Positions 49,570 to 64,000 of a stretch of DNA of 64,000 bases are shown here, one piece after another. The first letter of the stretch is position 1. Every line of letters begins with the position of its first letter. Both the position numbers and the translations under genes were made by a program. The DNA is from Maylandia zebra (Eukaryota; Chordata; Actinopteri; Cichliformes; Cichlidae), in the NCBI RefSeq assembly GCF_041146795.1, contig NC_135187.1, forward strand, positions 18,173,056 to 18,237,055. The letters run 5' to 3'. Below the pieces are notes generated by a model. The model did no database searches. It saw nothing but the letters and a program-made list of their open reading frames with translations, and was not told the DNA's origin.

Positions 49570-50120
49570 AGTAGTGGGAAAAGGTCTTCAGTCAATTGTC
49601 ATTCCTTTATATTTTACTTTCAAGTAGCCAGACTTTCTTGTAATTTTTAAAGTGGTCTTGAGCAACAGTTCTCCAGGCTTTCTGAAGGTCTTTCACTTTG
49701 TTTTCTTTGGACATTGGCTGCTTTTTCACCAATTTTAAGCCAAGTTGTTTTTATCTGGCCTTCAGAGAAATGTTTTTATTTCCCTCATTTTAACACGGAC
49801 AAACGAATCCTTCCACCATAAAAAGGCAGACTCAAGGGAACCAGTGTTGTGTCTACACATTTTAGGTATGTCTCAGCATAGTTTGCAGTATGCCCTCACA
49901 AAAAAAATCTGAGGAAACTGGACAAGTGGGGGACAAAAGAAGAAGTGACGGTCCTTAAGGACCTGTCGTGTCACTAAAAAATTGCCAATTGCAAAAGTGC
50001 TTGGGTGCAGTCCTCTAAAATCTCAACTGGCACTGTGCATCGGTTAAATGTTGATTGGTTGACAAGTGGGCCAGAACTGGGAAAGGATCAACAGTGGAGT
50101 TCACCACTGTCACGGTCAGC
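49570..50120. mobile_element. probable DNA-transposon relic in mterf3 5' intron
   Basis: Blocks such as CTCCAGGCTTTCTGAAGGTC, TTGGACATTGGCTGCTTTTT and ACTGGACAAGTGGGGGACAA ring as parts of a fish DNA transposon, probably Tc1-like. I cannot find its ends or a transposase frame. It fills most of the 840-base leader intron. The family assignment is weak. Confidence 0.35.
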
Positions 50121-50362
50121 CTTGCTCATCGCGATGGTGTGTTTTTCAAAAAGACAAAGATGAAATGCTCGTGTCATTCATATTTACAAAAACCTTAAGT
50201 CACTAATATATACTTTCCCCGGATTAGCTAGCTATGCAGATAGCTCGGTTAATGATTTGCTAGCCTACGAGAGGCTAGCTGGACACGGTTACATCGTTGT
50301 ATGCTAGCAGAATAATAATTCTTTAAATCCAGCGTCAGTTCATAGAGTGTTGTATTACTCAC

Positions 50363-50788
50363 TGTTTATGAATCAAAGCATTTTCTTCACCGTCTTGCAA
50401 TGTCAAGTATTTTCACGTGCGCGCTAACGGAAGTGCTTCACGTAAACGTCACTTTATGGGACGTGCCACAACGCCGTGTTTTTACGCATACCTGATGTCT
50501 TTTTTTATATTTAGCAGATAAAAAGTGTCATACATACAAAATTAAAAACATAACATAACATTACTACAGTTAAAAAAATGCACTGCTGTAGTTTATAACT
50601 TTTGCTCTGGGGAGTATTACAAAACTCTTTGGCATACCACGCCCCTACGATCAGGCTTGGTTCAGTCCGTCTTCAAGGTTCCTGATTGTTGGTCTGTTTT
50701 TACATCACCCCTCATAATTTCACAACTTTAGTGTTCACGGATAAATTTGCATCGGTAAAGTTCAGGAGGAGGCATTTGTCTCAGCGAC
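50363..50788. promoter_or_regulatory. bidirectional promoter of mterf3 and ptdss1
   Basis: Fewer than 430 bases separate the inferred mterf3 leader exon (minus) from the ptdss1 ATG (plus). The interval holds a palindromic E-box CACGTG at 50414-50419 and an ETS-type site ACGGAAGTG at 50427-50435. Both kinds of site are common in promoters of housekeeping and mitochondrial genes. The same head-to-head arrangement exists in human. Binding is inferred. Confidence 0.55.
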
Positions 50789-59484
<8,696 letters not shown>

Positions 59485-59762
59485 GCAACAACTGATACTG
59501 AATATTTGTGACCTCTGTGGAGGAGGATGAGGAAATGATGCGCTTACCAAGAGGAATACAGTATGCACTATGTGGATGGATTTAATTAATATTGTAAGTT
59601 GCATCATTGGTGCAATTAATCCCCAAAAAGTAGATTCCAGAAATCATATCGGTGTTACTTGATAAACCGTTTGAACTTCTAAAGGTGTGGGAGGCCAGAA
59701 CACGACAGCAGGCTTAAAGTTTGATTGAATTTCTTTTCTATTAAATGTCAAAGACGTTTCTA

Positions 59763-59768
59763 AATAAA
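59763..59768 (+). terminator. likely polyadenylation signal of ptdss1
   Basis: AATAAA 279 bases after the ptdss1 stop and before the hAT MITE; no earlier canonical hexamer is present in the 3' UTR. Confidence 0.55.
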
Positions 59769-59934
59769 CTTAAGTAATGAGGTAATATGTGCTGGAGTTT
59801 GAGAGAAAATGGTGCCTTATTTGGACTGTAACAGCAGTCTGTGTCATTCCACAACCAATATTGTTTTTAAACACTGGAATAATGTTGTCAAGTGAGGGGT
59901 GTACCAACCAGTCCACACCCACCATCCTGTACAA

Positions 59935-60251
59935 CAGCGGTCCCCAACCCCCGGGTCTCAGACCGGTACCGGTCCGTGAGTTGTTTGGTACCGGGCCGCA
60001 AGAGTTGAGGCTCAGGTGTGAAATGTATGGTTTTCAGGGTATTTATCGGTTTTCAGCGTTATTTTGTTATCGTTTTTATCGTTAACTCGGTTTTCTTGGG
60101 TCTTTTCACACGTGTTATAAATAAATCTTTTTTTCAGTACCGGTACTAGTTTTATTTTGTTGTATTTATCCGCGACACCTTAAAGGCCGGTCCGTGAAAA
60201 TATTGTCGGGCATAAACCGGTCCGTGGCGCAAAAAAGGTTGGCGACCGCTG
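59935..60251 (+). mobile_element. hAT-type MITE with perfect 8-base target duplication
   Basis: The 317-base element starts CAGCGGTCCCCAACCCCCGG and ends AAAGGTTGGCGACCGCTG, the inverted ends of a hAT family. It is flanked on both sides by CTGTACAA (59927-59934 and 60252-60259), the 8-base duplication typical of hAT. It has no coding capacity and repeated CCGGTCCGTG blocks inside. The exact duplication and clear ends point to a recent insertion. Confidence 0.92.
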
Positions 60252-60259
60252 CTGTACAA

Positions 60260-61095
60260 CACTCATGTAGACTATTTGCACTAAACCTTTTTAACTGGTG
60301 TGTTTTTATTTACTGACCTTAATAGCTTTAAGAAACACTAAAGATCTCAATTACTGTTGGGTTTAAGAGTTGTAGATGGGTTGATTCTGTGATGATTTGA
60401 TGATGATGATTATTAATGTTGTCAGTTTAATATTTTTACGGTTATATGATGCTGGTGCATTTACTGTCTATAAGTTTCTTCAATCAAAACAGCATCAGCA
60501 GGAAATAGACTTTGTCTATGTTTTAAACGAGTGTAAGAATTACTTAACCAGCTGTTCCTTTATTAAAGTTTTTTTAGATGTGTGATGCTGTGTATGAATG
60601 TGTGATGTACCCAACACAGAACTGTGACATTCAGTGGCTCAATATTTGTGTAAAAAGATCTTTTTTAATGCATTTTTTTATGATCTGGATTGACTAAATG
60701 TGACATTAATAATACAACATGTGATTACTTTAAATAAGCTGTTAAATGTGTAGAATAAGCTTTCATTTAGTGTTAGTTTTAATTTCAGTGCTAACTTTCT
60801 TCACTGATTATTTTAATGTATTGAGTTTCAACTGCAGACAACACAGCAAACAGTGCATGACATGTTACTACCCATGAAGGATTTGAATGGCTGAACTGTT
60901 TTTGTACACATAATTAAAACAAAAATTAAATAAATGTAGTCTTTTTTTCATGTTTTTTTATTTCATTGTTCTCTGTGTCCCTCAAAACAACAACAACAAC
61001 AACAAGAGGACAACAAACATTAATTTTACAGTTCTTTTGTTGACATTTTAAAGGAACAATTTCCCTGGGTACTTGAAATATCTATGGCTTTCTAC
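60260..61095. other. intergenic region after ptdss1
   Basis: AT-rich. A (CAA)n run of about seven units lies near 60985-61005 and a short GAT repeat at 60400. The open frames are short and low in complexity. I see no gene. Confidence 0.4.
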
Positions 61096-61099
61096 AACA

Positions 61100-61600
61100 C
61101 ATTTTGTGAGTGCAAAGCTATATTCAACTGCCATTTTATTACTTGCATGTTTCTAGTATTGGGTTGCCTTCAGAGCTTCTTTAACCTTTTGTTACATAGA
61201 TTCGTCCTGCTCTTAGCGGACATGAGCAGCACCTTGTGTGCTCTTCTGCTTTAAAACTTGGTGTGTTGTATTCAGAGATGCTCTTCTACATGCATCTTGC
61301 CTTTTAAGTGGCTCGTTGAAATCTCGGCATTATCCTCTGACCTCTGACATCACGGACCAGAGAACGGCCACTTACAAGAAAATCTCCCAGTAGATCAGCA
61401 GCTTCTGAAATATTCATACTTTTTTGGCATCAATAACCATGTCATGTTCAAGGTCACTTAGATCACCTTTCTTCCCCGTTCTGATGCCCGTTTTTTCTTG
61501 ACATTGTCTTCATATTTACATTCTTCAGTGTACTGAGTTTCTGCCATGTGTTTGGCTGATTAAACAAGTGTACCTAATATAACTATCAATGAGTGTAAAA
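61100..61600 (-). mobile_element. Tc1-like relic (family B)
   Basis: Reverse-orientation fragment of the family seen at 15.4 and 37.1 kb. The landmarks are GTTGCCTTCAGAGCTTCTTT, CAGTAGATCAGCAGCTTCTG, and GTGTACCTAATATAACTATC at the right end. It is about a third of full length. Confidence 0.75.
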
Positions 61601-61919
61601 AGCAAAGCATTGGTTGTATATCTGATTTACTCTTAATGTGTAGAAAGATGTAATTTATACACCACATTATACAAGTTACACAGGAATGCTTAATTCAGCC
61701 TCCACAGGAGTCTGAAGGGGAAATGGTTATGAGTCACCTTTTCATTTAGTTCTGCCAGCTACCACAGTGAAATCCAACATATCGTTGTTATAAAGAATCA
61801 AAATGGGTCAAATTGTTTGTGAGATGAAATATGGTGATGTAGCAGCTATCGTTTATCTGAATTACTATTTAATTGTTCTTTAATGTATTTTTTTATTACT
61901 TAAGTTAACTGTTGGTGTT

Positions 61920-62110
61920 TCATCAGGAAGGGTGTCTGTCATAAAATATTTGCCAAATAAAACCACAGGGAGAGGCAAGGCTGAGATGGTTTGGGCATGT
62001 AGAGGAGGGATACTGGATATATGGGACCAAGGATGGTGACTATGGAGCTGCCAGGAAGGAGGAAAAGAGGAAGCTCACAGAGAAGATTCATGGATGTAGT
62101 GAAGATGTGT
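61920..62110 (+). mobile_element. SINE/LINE debris
   Basis: ATCAGGAAGGGTGTCTGTCA matches the middle of the AFC/V-type SINE. It is followed directly by GAGATGGTTTGGGCATGTAG and GAGCTGCCAGGAAGGAGGAA, which code (RWFGHV, ELPGRRKR) for the C-terminal end of a RTE-like LINE protein in the usual copies. Both pieces are short and decayed. Confidence 0.5.
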
Positions 62111-62537
62111 GTTGTTGATACATTCCTGCATACCTTGGCATATGATTCCGGACCACAATACAGTTATTACTTTTAATGCATATAAGCCTATATTTTTACA
62201 ATTTTGCACTATTATTTAGTTGGATTATTACTTTTATTTAAGTAAAAGGTCTAAACATAATAATTTACCATTTTGTTAAACACTTCTTCAAACCAAAATA
62301 TTCTTGAAACCTTTGTGTTGAATTAAACTCTTTGTTTACTGTATTTATTTATGATCAAACATTCATAAGTTGAGCTTCCCACTACTATGAAATTTTACTT
62401 CCACCATTTGCCAGGCAGATCTGAGTCAAAATCTAAAGTCCTTATCTCAAAATGTCTCAAAATCTCAGAGACGTGTAACCTGAAATTATTTGGAATTCTT
62501 AAGTCAATATTTGGAATGACAGACAACAGAAAATATT

Positions 62538-62572
62538 TTTCTTTTTTCAGTGGCAGAAACAAGCTTCCATAT
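62538..62572 (+). repeat. second copy of the foldback-repeat arm
   Basis: TTTTTTCAGTGGCAGAAACA continuing into AGCTTCCATA is nearly identical to 31644-31673 downstream of gatad1. Only one arm is evident here. Confidence 0.45.
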
Positions 62573-62822
62573 CCCTCCCCCCTACAACATCATTTAAAAA
62601 AAAATCCTGAAAATGCCTAGACAAAAGGAAAAAAACTCATTTTTCCCCTTACAAATATATGTTGTTTAACCGTATACTTGTGATTTTTTATTTATTTATT
62701 TTTTGGTCAATGTAAATGTACAAATGTCCTTATAATTACTCGTATTACCCTTATGATAATAATTATCTCCATGATGCCATAGGCTTGACCTGTCGAGTTT
62801 ACCTCCTTTGTTAGGTTGTGCA

Positions 62823-62838
62823 ACTACATTTCCCATAG
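62823..62838 (+). promoter_or_regulatory. ZNF143/THAP11-type promoter motif
   Basis: ACTACATTTCCCATAG closely resembles the ZNF143/THAP11 (SBF) motif ACTACAATTCCCAG. It lies 80-95 bases before the presumed nup153 start, where this motif usually stands in CpG-type housekeeping promoters. Confidence 0.5.
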
Positions 62839-62916
62839 TTCCTTTGAGAGTAGCTACTGTGTTGGATGACAGCTATCCGGCGCCGAAACACCGAAAGATA
62901 CTCAGACGACAGAGCC

Positions 62917-62994
62917 ATGGCGGCCACGGGTGGAGGGAAAATTAGAAGCAGGAGATATCATATTGCCGCTAAACCTTACGCCAAGAGTAAACAG
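62917..62994 (+). CDS. nup153: nucleoporin 153, first coding exon (gene continues past the window)
   Basis: The exon reads MAATGGGKIRSRRYHIAAKP and then YAKSKQ before a GTAAAC donor. It matches the start of vertebrate NUP153, whose glycine run precedes GGKIRTRRCHQGPIKPYQQG. NUP153 is a nuclear-basket FG nucleoporin. This N-terminal piece leads into the pore-targeting region, and the zinc fingers and FG repeats would lie to the right of the window. The chosen ATG has a good context (GCCATGG). An in-frame upstream ATG at 62866 would add 17 residues without known similarity. The match is short (26 residues), so the call is likely rather than certain. Confidence 0.7.
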
Positions 62995-64000
62995 GTAAAC
63001 AGAATGAACAATTTAAGTTTAAAGCCCGTTTCGAGGACCGTACAGTGACTGTAATGCTTGTATTCTTGAGGTCTTGTTATTGTTTAGTTGGAGACATTTT
63101 GTGGCCTGCAGTTAGTGCTCGTGGCCTCCACGCGCTGCTAGCATGCACAGGAAATGCTAACGGCTAAAGGCTAGCTAACTAGCTCATAGGTTAGCAAAAG
63201 CAGGCGGGCTTGACAGTCAAATCGCAACACGGTGTGTCATTTACATTAGGTTACGAGTGTTGATTAAGTGCTCATTCACATGCGAGAAGTTGAGATGGCC
63301 AACATTTGTTGAAGTCGTGAGTTTTTAACTGTTAACAAAGTTCGTAGAAAGCGAGGAAGTAGGATTCTAGCCGTTAGCCGATGGAGCTAGTGCTAGTGGA
63401 CGCTAGTTTCGGGGAACGGCGCATTGTTGTCCTCGGTTCTTAAGTTTTGAGGCGTCATACTGTTGCAGGTAGACGTGGCAAGATGGTTTGGTTCTAAGTA
63501 ACAACTGTCTCGGGGTACACATAACTGTTTTCCATTTTAAGCTTGTGTTGGTGGGCTGGGTGGAAACCTTTTAAGTGCTAGGCACCGTTAGCCAAATCAA
63601 AGCCAGCTGAACTGCGCAGAGAGCATTGGCTGCTTGGAAACCCACATGGTTACCTTAGTGGGTATATTTGCCGCCTGGACAGCGGTATTGTTGGCTTTAA
63701 GACCACCCTGTGATCTTAATGGTGGCTAAGACTATCTTGTGTACTTTTGTGTTTTTGTCAGTTTAAAAAAAACTCCAGTTAACTACAAGTGTATTGGCTA
63801 CTGGAGTGCAAATTAACTGGAAATCTTTCTTCCTTTCTTTCTTTTTTTCGAGAAATATACAATCGACTTTCCTTGACAATCGTCTTTAATAGTCGTAGTT
63901 GTACAATCATCAGCACCAGCACAAAGTTGTCACATTTATGAATTTCAAGTAAGACAGGATTTTGGATAGATATTATTAATGATCAAGATATATTGATTAT
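62995..64000 (+). other. start of nup153 intron 1
   Basis: No coding exon is seen after the donor. The sequence is rich in GCTAGC/GCTAAC-like motifs (63130-63420) and ends AT-rich. It is presumably the 5' part of a long first intron. Confidence 0.4.

Noticed and set aside
59789-60085. 98-codon open frame after ptdss1
   Set aside because: It runs into the hAT MITE and has no similarity or splice signals.

Overview
The window is nuclear DNA of a ray-finned fish. Its genes are split by GT-AG introns. The encoded proteins match vertebrate families along their whole length. The introns and gaps hold many Tc1/mariner relics, tRNA-derived SINEs, LINE pieces, a hAT MITE and long microsatellites. The repeats fit a percomorph, perhaps a cichlid, but I cannot fix the species.

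Layout, left to right: pip4p2 (minus strand, seven coding exons, 2.0-18.0 kb), with a near-complete Tc1 element in intron 6; a small gene for a predicted secreted coiled-coil protein that I do not recognise (plus, 21.0-23.1 kb); chrac1 (minus, 25.4-28.1 kb) head to head with gatad1 (plus, 29.2-31.1 kb); a naked-cuticle family gene, probably nkd3 (plus, 32.3-38.9 kb); lrrc14b (plus, 39.6-42.0 kb), tail to tail with uqcrb (minus, 42.5-44.8 kb); mterf3 (minus, 46.4-49.5 kb, leader exon near 50.4 kb), head to head with ptdss1 (plus, 50.8-59.5 kb); and the first coding exon of what is probably nup153 (plus, 62.9 kb), which runs off the right edge.

Exon joins were worked out by hand from splice sites and reading phase. 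Each of pip4p2, chrac1, gatad1, lrrc14b, uqcrb, mterf3, ptdss1 and the unknown gene gives one uninterrupted frame from ATG to stop. The nkd gene also does, but one of its splice joins is uncertain. The genes are not an operon or a single pathway. They are housekeeping and signalling genes (lipid head-group exchange, mitochondrial respiration and gene expression, chromatin, Wnt feedback, nuclear pore) that share promoters or 3' ends in pairs.

The best candidate for something undescribed is the 229-residue secreted coiled-coil protein at 21.0-23.1 kb. Other points worth a look are a perfect inverted repeat carrying two opposed CCAAT boxes between chrac1 and gatad1, the near-touching 3' ends of lrrc14b and uqcrb, and an identical 25-base segment in two introns of ptdss1. 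I found no multi-gene system, CRISPR array, viral element or toxin locus.
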